DNA of 64,000 bases from Dasypus novemcinctus (GCF_030445035.2 NC_080675.1:71646789-71710788); one strand, 5' to 3'. Counted from the first letter of the stretch, positions 1 through 14,255 are shown. Notes: generated from the letters alone by a model not told the origin. Program-made: numbers and translations.

Positions 1-282
1 AAATATTAACTATACTTATTTCCATTAGAATTCTCATCTAACTCATGTTCAGAGGTAATATTAAAAATTCATTCAAATATAAAGTATTAACAGATGAAAT
101 CATGTTAAAAAGAAAGGGGGGGGAGTTCCTTTTATGAATTTGAAATTTCTTTCTCTCTAACTTCTGCTTCCTGCCATTTCCTATGATTTAAATAACTCTG
201 ATCTAGGTGACTTTTACGTACTCTCCTCTAATCTAAGGACTTGCTAGTCAAAGCTATTCACACAGACTAGTATAACCTAGGT

Positions 283-415
283 GTTAATTAGAAATGCAGA
301 CTCTCTGGCTTCACTCATGATCTAGTGAATCAGAATCTGCATTTCAACAAGATCCCCAGGTAATCAATATGCAGATTATAGTTCCAGACACATTGCTCAA
401 GGGTCAAACTAGGGC
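283..415. repeat. MER5-like hAT DNA transposon remnant
   Basis: The stretch reads like the non-autonomous hAT-Charlie elements of the MER5 group: the phrase tgaatcagaatctgcatttc followed by aagatccccaggtaatc is typical of them. No clear terminal repeats or target duplications remain. Family assignment is from memory and should be checked against a repeat library. Confidence 0.4.
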
Positions 416-3225
416 AGAATACATAACCTAGAACGGTATATTGCAATCTGTGTCTGCAAAGAATTATGTTGTGTATCTGTTAAAAAAAAAAGATGTATGT
501 TTAAATATACTCGTGAAATGTTGATGGACTAAATGAAAATAAGCAGCTGTCTCTACTGCTAGATTAACAGAATCTATACCATGATAATGTGCATTCTCTT
601 TCTCTCAAGGGTGACTGTAGTATGAGGTCTTTTACCCAAAGAATGCAGAACTCTTCAGTTGTTCAGTCAAGTGAATTATTGCAAGCTAACTCTACAGAAG
701 TCCTAAATTAACAAAGAATTTATTTCACAGTGATTAAAAAAATAACAGTATGTATGTAACTATATATTTCTACCATTATTTCAGTGTAAACTTCTAGCTG
801 TGGTATTGAAGGGTCAAATGGTGTGAACATGAAATATGCACAGTGATATATGCATATATAAAGATGCATATATTTATAATATTGCAAACCAATGAATTAA
901 AGTGTACTACCAATGTAATAAGTTAGATGTTTTATGTTCTGATATGGGAAGATCTTTATATGTTAAGTGGATAAAAAAGAAAAATGGTGAAAATTATGCA
1001 TATATAAAAATGCACATAAACACATACAATACTAGTTATAATATTGTTTTAAACTATATAGATTATGTATACATATGGAATATACCAGGTGCACTCACAC
1101 ACATATATACATAGACATGGAAAAACATACACAAAAAATATCTTAACAATTATTCTGAGGGTTTCAATGAGATACGGAGAATGGGAACTTTTGTTTCTTT
1201 AAGGTCTTAGCACTTGTATTACAGGTCATATCTACTCTGTGGTGTTCTACGAATTTTTTATAAGTTGAAAAAGAGGTTTTTTTACCCACATGCCACTATC
1301 TCTATTGTTCAGCAGCTAATTTTGTTATTTGTCTCTTATCTTTTTGCAGGCCTTTTTGCCTGTCGCTGAAAACTGTTTCCACTAGAAAAGAAGCAGGCAG
1401 AAAACAAAAATAAATTACCTCTTGATAAAAACCTCAGGCAAATTTGTCAGAAGAAATATTCTAATAAATAGACAAAATGTCAGAATTTTGTGTATAGATG
1501 AATTATTTTATCCTCCCTTAAATTAAATTTAGCATCATGTACTATTCTAAAGCACTGACTTATCAGGAATTATTTGAGTAGTTGCCATGGCCCTATCTCC
1601 ATGGATCAGTCATATTCTGGGAAAAATTAGGTTGTCTTCCTTAATAATTGCAGGGCTGTCATTGTTGCTCTGGCACCCCCTGGTGGAGTAAAATCACACA
1701 GAGTAAGAGAAGTATGGAGTAACTCGCCAGCAATCTGTTGTCTAGAAGATAAATGTGTTGCATTTTTCAGGTAACTTCTATGATTGGAGCACTTTGGGAT
1801 GAAAGTACATTTCTGTTACATTGATTTAGTGGTATGGCCTTCTGATAAAGGCACTGCTGGCCATCTGTGGTGTATGCTTCTCTGTGATTTCTGTGGGTAT
1901 TGAATATTTAGAAAAGCAGCTGTGCCCAGACAAATTCGATGTTCAGACACGTAGAGATAAGGTCACAGAGGAAATATGAAATGTCAAAAATCTTAGGATT
2001 AAACACATGTTTGTGTATTTGTGTATTTTTGCTTCATATTTGAAAATATTGCAGATTTTTTTTGGATAAGTCTGAAGAAGAAAGAATTGTTGAGTTGCTA
2101 CAAGCAGTCCTTTGAATCAGACAAATCTTGGCTTGTAGCTATATTCCACTGCTTATTACATATATAATTATATATTATATATATTACATATATAATAATG
2201 GTTGAACTAATGTATATTTCAGAAAAGTATGAGGTAAAGTTAAAAGACATATGGCAAGTAAAATATAGGACTTAGTATATATTAGTTAGTGATACCTATA
2301 GCTTTTCTTTAGGATGGAAGTAAAATGCTTTTTTTTCCCCTTCGAGTTCTTTACTTTAGTCTCAGTAATGGAAAACTGCAGATATCTCTCTTTCATTATC
2401 TGGGAAATAAACTATAATAATAGTAAAGCATATAAATAGAAGCTTCTTTAAAAAAAAAAGATGACCAGCCCAGCAGGTTTTCAGTAACCAGAAATAATTG
2501 ACGGCCTGAAAATACTACATCAAATAATAGACTAGGGATAACCCTCTTGATCATCTCTCAAAAGAGACATTCTACCCCTCCCACCCACAAATGTTTCGAT
2601 TTATCCTCATCTGTGGGAGTGAGGATGAAAATCACTTAAAAATATCACTTAGCTTGAGATGTCTTTCATGGCTATATTTTGGAGTTGTCATTCAAGCAGG
2701 TCATGGAAGAGAACAGCCTCTCCCAGGAGTCAGGCATGTGGCTTGATGTAATTGGAGTCACATAAGTACTGAGTCAGCCCATGTGGCAGACAGAAAGTCT
2801 CGGAGCACTGCTCTCCCAGAGCCAGCATGAATGGCCATCTGTTGTGATTATCCTGACAGCTGCAACCTCTTCACTAAAGAATACCTGAAAAGTTAATCCC
2901 AAGTGGACCAGCTGCAGAATCTTCTAAGAGGATAGGTGTTTATCCAAGTTCCTGAAGTGCAGGTTTTACCTCCACTAACAAGACTGTGCCTTTTCTGTTC
3001 AAGTACCACTGTGTATGCTAATCCTTTTGGGATTTGCTCTAAAACTAAAATGGGTATTTCTGAATTGAATGTCAGTTCTCTGAACAGAAAACACTGTTTT
3101 AAAGATAGATCTGAAAGCCTTTTTCTCAGCATTTAGGTATTCAGTGGCAAGGATTATGTGCATAATATTATAGTTAAGAGTCCTGGGATAGCATCATTTA
3201 AGCAGCTACAGATCACACCTACTCC
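416..3225. other. Unassigned AT-rich sequence, no gene seen
   Basis: No convincing coding frame, splice pattern or repeat family was recognised. Local AT-rich runs (for example 2,157-2,200, alternating TA) are simple sequence. The short open frames here have no recognisable protein similarity and are treated as chance. Confidence 0.4.
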
Positions 3226-3850
3226 ATGTCTATATTAATCGGCCAAAGGGGTGCTGATGCAAAATACCAGAAATCTGTTGGTTTTTATAAAGGGTATTTA
3301 TTTGGAGTAGGAACTTACAATTATCAGGCCATAAAGCATAAGTTACTTCCCTCACCAATTCTGTGGGCTCATGTTGGAGCAAGATGGCTGCTGACGTCTG
3401 CAAGGCTTCAGGCTTCATGGGTTCCTCTCTTCCCGAAGCTTGTTTCTTTTTGGGATCAGCTGCTCTGCTGCTCTGCCCTCTCCATAAGGCCAGTTGTAGA
3501 CTTTCAGGTGAATGCGTCTCTCCTCCCAGGGCCTCCGTAGTGTCTAATGGAGACTTCTCTCCTTCCTAATGTTTCTGCATCTCTGTGTGTTTACTTCCCC
3601 GGCTCCAGGATCAAAACTCAACTAATTCTTGTCCCTTGTCATTCTCTCTGTGGGCAGGGACTCAAGATCCTACTGATGTGGCCCCTAGCAAAGCCCTAAT
3701 CATAATTTAATAAAAGTGAAATCTCTGAATTCAGTACAATCTAAGGATATCATATCACTTGCCCAGAGGAACACACCAGTTTACAAACATTATCAGTATT
3801 TCCTTTTGGAATTCATCAATAATATCAAACTTTCTCAATGTCCCTCTTGT
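3226..3850 (-). repeat. Xenarthran LTR-like repeat, copy 1 of 3
   Basis: Starts with a phrase (attaatcggccaaaggggtg, then accagaaatctgttgg and ttttataaag) that recurs at 22,504 and, more diverged, at 42,885, always in the same orientation. The general shape, a left end like tgtattagtctgcc followed by an XXtaccagaaa phrase and a Tataaag run, resembles the reverse complement of MaLR/THE1-type LTRs, so minus strand is inferred. Frames of 60-105 codons across it are not retroviral genes. It could instead be another long terminal repeat class specific to Xenarthra. Confidence 0.5.
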
Positions 3851-4039
3851 TTTGGCACTGCATAGATATGACAAAGCAATTGATGTATTTCCATTATTTT
3901 TAAATATGTGTTTGTGTAGTGTCCCTTAAGGTATATTGTACCTAAAGTATAAGAACAGTTTCTTAAATATATTCTTTTATCCATCTGTTGTGTAAAGTAT
4001 TTGTAAGAAGCAATACTATTTTCTTTAGGTTTCTACTTA

Positions 4040-4139
4040 CATATTTAATAGTCACTTATAAAGCACTTAATATGAGCAAGGTATTATTCTAATTGATTAA
4101 TAAATATCAAGTCTTTTAATATTCCTAGCAGCCGTATAA
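4040..4139 (-). repeat. MIR SINE, left piece (split by an LTR)
   Basis: The phrase tataaagcacttaatatgagcaaggtattattctaa followed by tcttttaatattcctagcagcc matches the 3' half of a MIR element read on the minus strand. The element resumes at about 4,605, after a MaLR-like LTR, which dates the LTR as younger than the MIR. Confidence 0.55.
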
Positions 4140-4604
4140 TGTTAGTTTCCTATTTCTCCTTTAATAAATTACCACAAACTTGGTAGCTTAAAACACACAA
4201 ATTTACTGCCTTACAGTTTGAGGGATCAGCAGTCCAGACTGGGTCTCACTGGATAAAATTAAAGTGTCAGTAGGGCTGTGTTCCTTCCGGGGGCTTAAGA
4301 GACGAATACATGCCCTTGCCTTTGCCACAGGTCACCCACAGTCTTTGGCTCATGGTTCCATTCCTCTATCTTCAAAACCAGCAAGGGCTGGCACATCTTT
4401 ATCATGCTGCATTACTTTGTTTCTCTGGATTGGTTGTAACATCTCTTTCTCTGACTTTTGTGCCTATTTCATTTATAAGGATAATTTCCCCATCTCAAGA
4501 TTCTTAACTTAATCATATCTGCAAAGTCCCTTTTTTCATGTAAAGTAACATATTCATAGCTTCTGGGGATTAGAATATTTATGGAGTAAATATTCTGCCT
4601 ACCA
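4140..4604 (-). repeat. MLT1-like (ERVL-MaLR) LTR, antisense
   Basis: Begins tgttagtttcc..taataaattaccacaaac..ggtagcttaaaacacac, and ends attctgcctacca, the reverse-complement pattern of an ancient MLT1 LTR. It interrupts a MIR element on both sides. The two overlapping open frames at 4,264-4,512 lie inside it and are not genes. Confidence 0.6.
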
Positions 4605-4760
4605 TACCTACTCTAATTATCTGATTTTATATAGGAGGAAATTGAGACTCAGAAAGTTAATAACTTTGTCCAAGGTCACACAGCTAACCAGTGGCAGAGT
4701 TCATATTTAAACTCAGGCAGTTTGGCTTCAGAGTCCAGACTTTTAACAACTACACAGTTT
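4605..4760 (-). repeat. MIR SINE, right piece
   Basis: Contains aggaaattgagactcagaaagttaa, ccaaggtcacacagctaacc and agtggcagag, the reverse-complement MIR core, followed by the tRNA-related head (gagtccagacttttaacaactacac). It is the continuation of the piece ending at 4,139. Confidence 0.8.
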
Positions 4761-7689
4761 AATACTTTGGGGTTGTAAAAGAAAAGGAAAGAATTAAGGA
4801 AGAAAAGACCCAAAGAAAAAAAATTTATGTATTCATTCATATATAATGATTCCAGCTTGTACTTAATAAATCAAACTCTATTACTGTTTAGGAAATAATG
4901 ATAGTAATAAAACTGTAGAAATGAGATCCTAAAGACAAAAGAAACAATGTATCAAAATAATAAAAATGAGCCCCTGAAAGACATCATGTTTGCTTCACCA
5001 ACTGACTGAGAAAGGCTGAAAGGTCTAAGACACATAGAAAGGATCACAGTAGATGAAATGGTGGAATGTATGTCAAAATAGCAGTAAACCCTTCTGAGAA
5101 GCAGAGGAAAATGAGAAGTCTCTGAAAAGGAGAACAAAAATGTGGAAGAGTAGAAACTAAAATTAAAAGAGTTTTACTTGACAATCTCAAAATAGTATTA
5201 TATACGAAGTGGGAACTTATTAAACTAATACATCCATTGGCAAAATACATAAAATATCCTAACACAATCAATATATAAAGACCTTTTCTGTTTGCTTTAG
5301 AAAGTGTTGGAACTCTCCATTGGATTTTAGTATAGGATTCCTGTGTCATTTGGAGACAAAGTTACTGAACCGCAACAAGGAATCCAAGAAAGAGTGAATG
5401 AGTAGCAAGACACAATGTGAAATTAACCTCACTAAAGCCAGGATTAAAATTCAATATCTCCAGTTAAATAAAAGTAAAGCCATATACATGTTTATATAAA
5501 TGAGTATTTCAGTATCTTTGGCCAGGAGGGGTATGCCACATTATCCAATTTCTTGTCCCATTAAAGAAAAAATAACAGTTCATTTGTCAAATATGTTTCC
5601 ATTTTTCAAAAAATATTTATTTGTGTATTCTTCCTATAAACTAATCATTGTATAATGATGCAAAGATAAAGAAAGTCAAATTTCAGTGACATGTACAAGG
5701 GTAAGATATGAGATACATTTTAAATAACACAAATATTTATGAATAACATTGATTTATCTTATTGCCAGAGCAGTATTCATTGTAGATAACTTAGAAATTA
5801 TACATAAATAAAAATAATAAAATAGCAATAACTTTTCAATGGATCAAAAACATATCCTATTAATACAAGTTAATATTTTGAATTATTCCTATAAAGGTTT
5901 TTGTTATGAATACATTTACGCTTTCAAGAAAAAAAATGTGCTAAAATTTAGAAGCAATTTTCAACCCTTTATATTCCATTTAACAGTTTTTGAAGAAAAT
6001 GTTTACAGACATTTCTCTATATCATTAAATACCATCATATCTAATGGCCACATTCTGTTCCATTGAAACTGCACACTATAGTGCATTTAACTGAACCAAT
6101 TTTGTTTGCAATTTAACAAGAATATAATCTTGGAACCATACATTTATCGATAATGTTTGCTTCTAAACCTCTGCAGTGACACAGTACTGTGATGTTTATC
6201 ACCACTTTCTGCCAAACTGTATTGTGGCATGTTCAGTATTCCAAATTTCATTGCAATGGATATCTTTTCATTAACAAACTCTTCCTCAATTCTATTTAAA
6301 TTCCTGTTTTCAGAAGTTCAGGCATGAAAATATAAGGGAAAATGAAAACTTCATAAAGTATTTCTATGGAACAATTTTTCTGTTTTCCTTGTATTTGCAT
6401 GCTTTCTCTGAAATTTCTGATTATAAAATATAATCTAATATTTTCCCCCACATCAGTATTACAGTTTCCTCAAACAAATAAATGATACCATGAGAATTAT
6501 GTTCTGTAATCAACAAAACAGGTGATTTCAAATGTAAATATTTTGGAGCAATAACCTATGGAATTATTCTAAGCAGCAGTCAGAAAAGATACACATCATG
6601 TGATGAAAGCTTTAAATAATTAGATATTGATACAGTTGTTACTCTATAATATTGGATGATATGGGACAATTAATTGAAAAGCCAGAGAAGAGACTCAACA
6701 AATGAAAATACTCATTTCAAATGAATTCTGTTTTGTTGTTTTTTGTTCCTTCTTTGTTTTGTTGCCTATTTGCCTTTTGACCACAAAACGTTTTGGATCC
6801 ACAAGTAAACATTGCCATGAACCTGATGCCTCTCATTTTTACAGTCGAGCTAATCGTCACATGTGAAAGCCCAAGTGTGTGTGTATGTGTGTGTGTTAAA
6901 CTTGGTATAATTCAATCTATGAAGATTTTTACATACTAGATTTATCATTTTTTTCATCAAAAAATACAAGTATATGATGTCTTCAATTTACACTAAAATT
7001 TGTTTTCAAAAAAGCACACACTTAATAATCAGCCCTCAATACTCAAAATGAAGGTTTAATTCAATAATAAAAAAATTTTTTAATGCAGAGACTATGATTA
7101 AAATCTATTTTTTGCATATCACTTATATATCCAAGTAAAAGTTTTAAAAATATATAGTTTCAAAATAATAAGTAAATGATACTTCAACTCACAAATTTGA
7201 TACTTCAACTGAAAAAGGTAAAATTAAGGTACATAGCAATATGAATAAACTGCAATTTAAAAATACTAGCCTGCAATTACTGCTAAATCCTGCAGATGAT
7301 ATTTTTATTATAAAAGAGTGGAGATGAGGGGTAGTAACTATGATTTTCAGTGACTTCTATTAACTTTTAATATAAGGACAATTCTAAGGTAGGACCAAAC
7401 TGTAAGGGTGTTTGGTGTAAATGGATAAAATAGGTATTTCTCAGGAGTTCCTTTTTCCTAATAAACACATACTTCACAAAGGGCCAGGCCAGGGCAAAAT
7501 TGGTCCTTTGCTGCCTCGAGGCTTAATGTTAGCAGATTTTTTTTTTATTTTAAAAATAAATGGGGTGATTTTTGACCTCTGAGAAAAATGCTTATTGCTC
7601 TAAGAGGCAATACTTAAAACTTCAGTAATCCATTTCCTGTTCCAAGAGCAGTCCCATTCACAAAAGCCAGAATTTCATGCCCAAATATC
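4761..7689. other. Unassigned sequence
   Basis: AT-rich non-coding DNA with no recognised gene. A short TG-rich microsatellite lies at about 6,876-6,897. Open frames of 60-100 codons (for example 5,044-5,349 minus) have no recognisable domains and typical chance composition. Confidence 0.4.
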
Positions 7690-8300
7690 TCAGCCTCTGT
7701 GTTTTTTTAAATTAATTTTAATTTTAAAGAAGCTTAGATTACATAAATGTTACATAAAAATTATAGGGAATTCCCATATGCCCCACCTTCTCCCCCTTCC
7801 ACACTTTCCCATATCAACAATCTTCATTAGTATGGTACATCTGCTAAAATTGAGAAACACATATTCACATATTGAAGCATTGCTACTAACGATGGACTGT
7901 AGTTTATATTATAGCTTGCATTCTATCCCACATGATTTTATAGTTTTGACAAGATATATAATGGCCTGTATCCATCATTGCAATGTCATGCTGGAAAATT
8001 CCAATGTCCCAAAAAAGCCCCCATACTAGGACTATTTTTCCCTCCTCCCCTCCTCAGAACCTCTGGTGGCCACTGCCTTTATATCAATGATGCAAGTTCT
8101 TCCATTGCCACAATAGCATTGTCTATAATAGAATAATAAGTCTACTTTAGTCCATTGCTCATTCCCCAGTCTTGAAGATTTTGGGATGGTGAGGCCCACT
8201 CTGCTTCTAATTGAGACAGGCTAGGTCCCATGGGGCAAATGGATGGAACTATCTTGCTTGCAGTTATTGTTTTAAAGCAATAGGTCTGGACATCTTGAGC
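7690..8300 (-). mobile_element. LINE-1 3'-UTR fragment, Xenarthran type
   Basis: Reads gattacataaatgttacata, then cccatatgccccacc, then gaagcattgctactaac and ctgcctttatatcaatga. The same order of phrases is found at 49,180-49,720 and 60,505-61,070, which identifies a shared LINE-1 3' UTR on the minus strand. It is 5'-truncated and contains no ORF2. Confidence 0.7.
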
Positions 8301-8949
8301 AAAGGATGTCATTTATGTTATCCTAAACTTAAGAGGATAAACCTCATCTTGATATGGGTGGTGTGGGAGGACAGATTTAAACTTGCCCCAGCAATGGGCT
8401 GTAATGGACTTTAAAATCAGGACCAGGGTATGCAAAGTGCAGACTAGAGCTCTTTGTATGCCTTTTGAAACTAAGTTAGTGTACTTCCCAATGCTGAAAA
8501 ACATTAACTATTTTAATAATCCAAGCACCAGAAAATATATATTTTGAGTTTCATGACTCTATCTTTCCTCCTATCATCAACCACAGAATGATGACATGGT
8601 TTGTGTAATGAAGTAATTCCAAGAGAAAAGTGCCACTGCTACTGCCTCCAATAGTACTCACACTGTTATGAATAATTGCCACTTAAAGAGTGATCATAAC
8701 ATGGCAGTACTGTGCTAAGTGAATGGCACACATTATCTCCTTTATTTCTTACAGCATCGCTGATAATTATGAGTATGTTCTAAATAGGACTTACAGAGAT
8801 GATTTGCCTTGATTGTCTGACCCCAAGGCCTCCCATATTTTACTAGACTCCACTGTCTCTGTCCATCTATACAAACTGTGTACAATGTTCTTTAACACAA
8901 TGTGACTATCCCTTTCTTATAAAAATTGAACATCTAGTTTTGAAAAGCT
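8301..8949. other. Unassigned sequence
   Basis: No gene recognised. About 8,700-8,800 (tgctaagtgaatggcacacattatctcc) has a weak look of a MIR read on the minus strand, but it is too diverged to call firmly. Confidence 0.3.
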
Positions 8950-9285
8950 GGCTAGATGCCTGATGACAGAGCCTCGCCTCCATCCACACCCCTGCATGCA
9001 ATTGTCACCAGGAGTGACTTGAGAGTCAGATCTTGCACAATACTCTGCAACACCTCCTCATGAAGCTTCATACCTAAATTTTTTCTAAACTTCCAGTAAT
9101 GCCTTATCCTTGCCTTCATTATAGCAGCACCACTTTGTATTGTAATCACTTATATTCCTGCCTTTATGCTAATAAGCAAGGTCCTTGAAGATAGGATTCA
9201 CAACTTTCATCCTTGTGCTCCCAGTACTTGATATATTGACCAGGAAAAAATAGGTATTAAGTAAATAATTGTTGGATGAATTACT
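8950..9285 (+). repeat. LINE-2 3' end
   Basis: Contains aagcaaggtccttgaagataggattc, then gtgctcccagtacttgatat and ggtattaagtaaataattgttggatgaat, the conserved 3' terminus of L2 LINEs. Old, diverged and 5'-truncated. Confidence 0.6.
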
Positions 9286-11939
9286 ATGCCTCTTTAAGGA
9301 ACAAGATTTACAAGGGATGTGGGCTCTATCTTGGCAGATATAGTCAGGAAAGAATGGCTGATACTGCAAATTGTTGCTTGGGGTGGTCCTTTAATCATGG
9401 GTAATTGTTTCACATTTCCTACACAATCAATATTATCTTATATATTATCTTATATATATATTACCTCATGCAATTGAGCCATCCCACAATTTAAGTCCTC
9501 TGTATAACTCTCCTTTTAAATACCACACTTACAATTTGGTCTGTATTATATAGATGGGTATTTGATTCTTGTAGGTCGGTGTCTGTGACATTCAAATTAG
9601 TTGATCAGAGTCCAAAAGAACAAGAAAGGATGAAATTGAGTTGTTAAAAAATTTCATAGGTTTTGCAAATGTAGTGCTGAAGGATGTTCATGTGTGTGTG
9701 TGCATGTGCATGCAAACACATGAAAAAGAGAAAAGAGCAGCAATGGGTTGTAGAAGGTAATTTTAGTACATATAGAGCTGTAGAACTGGAGTAGTGGAAT
9801 TGTCCAGAAATAGCCCTAAGAAGTTGGAAGCCTAAATAAAAGTGAGAGGACAAAAGAAAAGATAAAGAATAGTACAGTATCAAAAGATGTGTAACTAAGT
9901 TATAAAATTAAGGCAGAACTCAACCTCTAGAGTAATTTGCAGATGTGAGAGCAGAAATATTTTCAAAGATGTTTATCATAATGAAAAGGGGGCCAAACCA
10001 TTCCATGCATGATGAAGTATATTCAAAATATTCTATTTATAATGTTTTATTATGTTACTTCTAAGACACCGACATATTAATAGTGTATTTAGATCTTCTC
10101 AATTGAAAATAATAAAATTGAGTATTTTTAATTGTATTAAGTATTGTCTTGGGATTTTAGAAGGCAGTGAACTAGGAAGAAATAAATTTAGTTAGGTTAT
10201 AAATAGTTACGTCACTCTACCAGTGGCTCTGGTTTTATCTTACTTACCTATTAGACTTCTTGGTATACTAATTAATTTGGAGAAAAATATACTATTGCTG
10301 AAACAAACAAAAAAACACACACAAAAATAAGAAAGATACACAAAATGTGTTCATCAGTGCCCAAACAGGAAAAGAGGAAAACTAACAAAGAGCCTTTGAG
10401 TATTTAAAACAAAGGGAATGTGTTACTAAATTGATTGATAGAACAAGTTCGGGGAAGAGACCCAGAAAATAGCAGTAAAAACTATGTTAATCCCTACTAC
10501 CTTTCCTAGATTGAAGGACTAAAGGAAGAGAAGTGTAATAGGCACCCAGGCTCTGGGGTCATCTGACAACTTTTTCCATTTATTGGCTCCATCTACTCTG
10601 TAAATCACGTTTTCAGACTGTCCTTCTCCAAAAGATCTTCATAGGTTGGTGAAACGAAGTCCCTGGGGAGACTGATAAATTCAACTAGGTTTGCCTCATT
10701 TACTCTGGTATCTAAGTTTGGATCATATACCACACACTTACTTAGTTCTAGGAATAGGTTTTACTAAAGTAAAGTTATGCAACATCTTTTTAAAAAATAT
10801 ACATTTATTTTATTAAATGTTTATCAATTGCACAAAAACACATGAACTTGAATAGAGAAGTAGCATTTTTCAGATCAAAAATAAGTTCTTATTAACTATT
10901 TTTAAAAAAAGACATAGCTATTTATTTAGAAAGAGTAAAACATACATAACAAATATAAAATTTACAAAGCCTAACTAATTAGTCCAAACATCATACATTG
11001 TTTATATCCCTCTCGGCTTAAAAGTAACATATGCAAATAGGGGAAATTTAAGCTAAATCTTCATGACCTTTCTGGTAACTTTTTCTATATTTATGAATGC
11101 ATTTCAACCATGACAGTATAACCCCCATTCCTTCTTTATTTATTTGATTGAATTTGTTCTTAAGAACAGTGACCTTTGGAGCTATTTGGGTATCCTGATT
11201 GAAACAAGGTTTTCAAGGTTTAAAATCAAATGAGCTGCAGTTCTTCCAGAGAGGTAATAAAATGTCTTTTCTTTCTTCCTTTAAATTTATTTATCAATAT
11301 TCTGAGTAATGAATTGAAGCTTTAGCAAGTTTTGCTTTGTTACTTTTTTCCTTGTTTTTTGAATATCTATAAGATCACATTGCCCAATTTATATTTAAAG
11401 TGTTTTAATAAATTTTAGTAGTTTACTTTTTTAAAAATTGCCATCTTTCACCTGTATAATTTGTTAAAGCTTACTACTGAGTCGTTTTGATATGACTCCA
11501 TTATTTTTTGGCAACTTACTTACTTTTGGTGCTATACTATGAATTGGGTTCATCTTGTATATTTCCTGTCCCAAGCATAGAACCAGCCATTTCTCGAAAA
11601 TCCCATTGAAAGATAGTATATCATCTTAAAATGTGACATCCCATCTTCACTTCAAAAAAAAACAAACACATGCACACATATTTCAAACAGTTGTCACCCT
11701 TACTATATGTATATAATTATATTGGTGACATATACAATATACGTGTGTATCTGCATCCAATATTTTATATACAACTAGTGGTGGAATAAATAGATATCTT
11801 TTTTATGGCTGAGCCACAAGTTACTGTTTCCTAATTTCTAATCACAAGTTTAGGAACAAGAGAAAATCAAAGTATTTTTACCACACAAAGCCCAAAGCAT
11901 TTTCCCAAAAATCTTCCCTTTCAGGTCTGTATGAGTTGA
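9286..11939. other. Unassigned sequence, part possibly L1 3' UTR
   Basis: No gene seen. A TG-rich microsatellite lies at about 9,690-9,710 and a TA-rich one at about 9,425-9,465. Sequence from about 10,790 to 11,939 may be the 3' UTR of the HAL1-like element that follows, but I could not fix its end. Confidence 0.3.
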
Positions 11940-12793
11940 AGTATACCAGCATCCAATTTTTAATGATTTTCTCAATTATTAAATATCAGTAGTCCACTCA
12001 ATCCTTCTCTTATCTTCTTTAAGAATCCACCACTTACCACCAGGTCTTGAAGATATTTTCCAATAGTTTCTTCTAGAAGTTTTATGGTTCTTGCTTTTAT
12101 TTTCAGTTTTTTGATCCACTGAGTTAATTTTTGGATAAGGTGTGAGATAGGGATCCTCTTTCTTTCTTTTGGCTATGGATATCCAATTCTTTCAGCACCA
12201 TTTGTTGAATGGATTGTTTTGACCGAGCTGTGTGAGTTTGACAAGCTAGTCAAAAATCACTTGACCATACCTGTAAGGGTCTGTTTCTGAACCATCAATT
12301 TGGTTCCATTAGTCTATGTGTCTGTTTTTAGGCAAGAACCATGCTGTTTTTACCACTATACTAGGTAATACGATTTAAAGTCTGGAGATTAGGATTCACT
12401 TTTCCTTTTTATGATGTTTCTGGCTATTCAGGACCCCTCACTTTTCCAAATAAATTTGATGATTGTGTTTTCAAAAAAAATTTTTTTAATGCTGGTGGAA
12501 TTTTTATCAGGATTGCATTGAATCTGCATATCAGTTTGAGAAGAACTGATAATGATATTTAGTCTTCCAATCCAAGAGCATGGAGTGTTCTTCCAGTTGC
12601 TTAAGCCTTTTTGAATTCTTTTAGCATTGAGTTTCAGTTTTCTGAATACAAGTGCTTTACATCATTGATTAAATTTATTCCTGACTATTTGAGTTCTATC
12701 CATCATATTTTATTTTCATCACTCTTTTGACACTTTTAGTTACTTTTATTGATATAATCTTCATTTTTAGACTCTCTTCCAAGACTCTCTCTC

Positions 12794-13455
12794 CTATCTT
12801 TTCTTTTCGTGCTCTAGCACACCCTTTAGTATTTCCTGAAAATCTAGTCTCTTGCTTAGAAATTCTCTCAGTTTCTGTTTATCTGTGAATATACTAATGT
12901 CACCCTCATTTTTGAAAGATAGTCTTGCTGGATATAAGATACTTGGCTGGAAGTTTTTCCCTTGTAGTATCTTAAATATATCAGACCACTGTCTTCTTGC
13001 CTCCATGATTCTGGTGAGAAATCACTTAATCTTATTGGATATCCCTTATATGTTATGCATTGCTTTTCTCTTGCTGCTCTCAGAATTCTTTGTCTTTAGT
13101 ATTTGATATTCTGATGACTATGTGTTTTGGAGTTGATCTATTCAGATTTTTTCTGAGGGGAGTATGTTGTCCTTCTTGGACATGGATATCTGCTGTTCAG
13201 TAGGGTTGAAAATTTTCTATCATTATTTCTTCAAATGTTCCTTCTGCTCCTTTTTCCTTCTCTTCTCCTTCTAGGACACCCATGACGTTGTATGTTTGCA
13301 CACCTTTTGCTGTCATTTATTTCTCTGAGACCTTGTTCATTTTTTTCCATTCTTTTCTTCATCTGTTCATCTGTATGTTCACTTTCAGAGGCCATTTCTT
13401 CAAGCTCACCAATCCTTTCTTCAGCCTCCTCAAATCTGCTATTATATCCTTCCAA
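12794..13455 (-). pseudogene. LINE-1 ORF1p remnant
   Basis: Two minus-strand frames carry ORF1p features. 13,231-13,455 encodes a charged, heptad-like stretch (EEAEERIGELEEM) of the coiled coil leading to a basic segment. 12,794-13,006 encodes the C-terminal domain with the hallmark PARLSFKNEGD and FTDKQKLREF motifs. ORF1p is the nucleic-acid-binding trimer of the L1 RNP. The frames are separated by shifts and stops, so no full protein is made. Confidence 0.75.
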
Positions 13456-14255
13456 TGTTTTTTAATTTAATTTATTGCACCTTTCATTCCCATAAGAGCA
13501 GCTTTTTTTTTCTATGTATGCTTTCGAAGTCTTCTTTGTGCTCATCCAGTGTTTTCTTAATATCCTTAACTTCTTTAGCCATCTCATTGAATTTATTAAG
13601 GAGATTTGTTTGAACATCTATGATTAGTTGTCTCAACTCCTCTATGTCATCTGGAGGCTTCTTATTCCTTTAACTGGGCCATAGCTTCCTGTTTCTTGGT
13701 GTGGCCTGTAATTTTTTGTTGGTGTCTTTGCATTTGGCTTACTAGAGTATTTTTTCTGGATGCAGTTTTTCTCTTTAGTTGAGGGCTTCCTATCATTTCT
13801 CCCTTGCTGGTTGTTCAGTAGGAGCCAAGCGTGTAGTTGCTGCTATAAGCTGGGGAGGCTCAAGCTGCCCTCATTGCACCAGGGCCAATGAAGCTTCTCC
13901 CAACTTTCTTTTTTGCCAGGGATAGGGATAGAGTCAAAGCTGTGTGTAATAATCCAAGTGGTACAGGGCTAGACTGCAGTTGCCCAGAGGGAATGATGAA
14001 AGTTCATGCCCTTTCTCCCCTGCCTGGGGCAGGGATGGAGCTGCAGGTGTGGGCAGCAATCTAGGCAGTACTGGTCTGAGATGACAGCAGTTGCCCCAAA
14101 AGACTTCCAATTTTCTGTCTGTGCCAGCCAAATGTACCTGTGTTACCTGTATAGGCTGGTGCATGTCCTGTCAGGCTCCTGCCTGCCAGAGGTGGGGCTG
14201 AAGCCCATGTTAAGGCTGAAAGCCAATCAGAATGAAAGAAACCAGTTCCTATCCT

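Noticed and set aside
3226..3569. 104-codon frame beginning MSILIGQRGADAKYQ
   Set aside because: It is inside an LTR-like repeat that recurs at 22,504 and 42,885, and the frame is not kept there.
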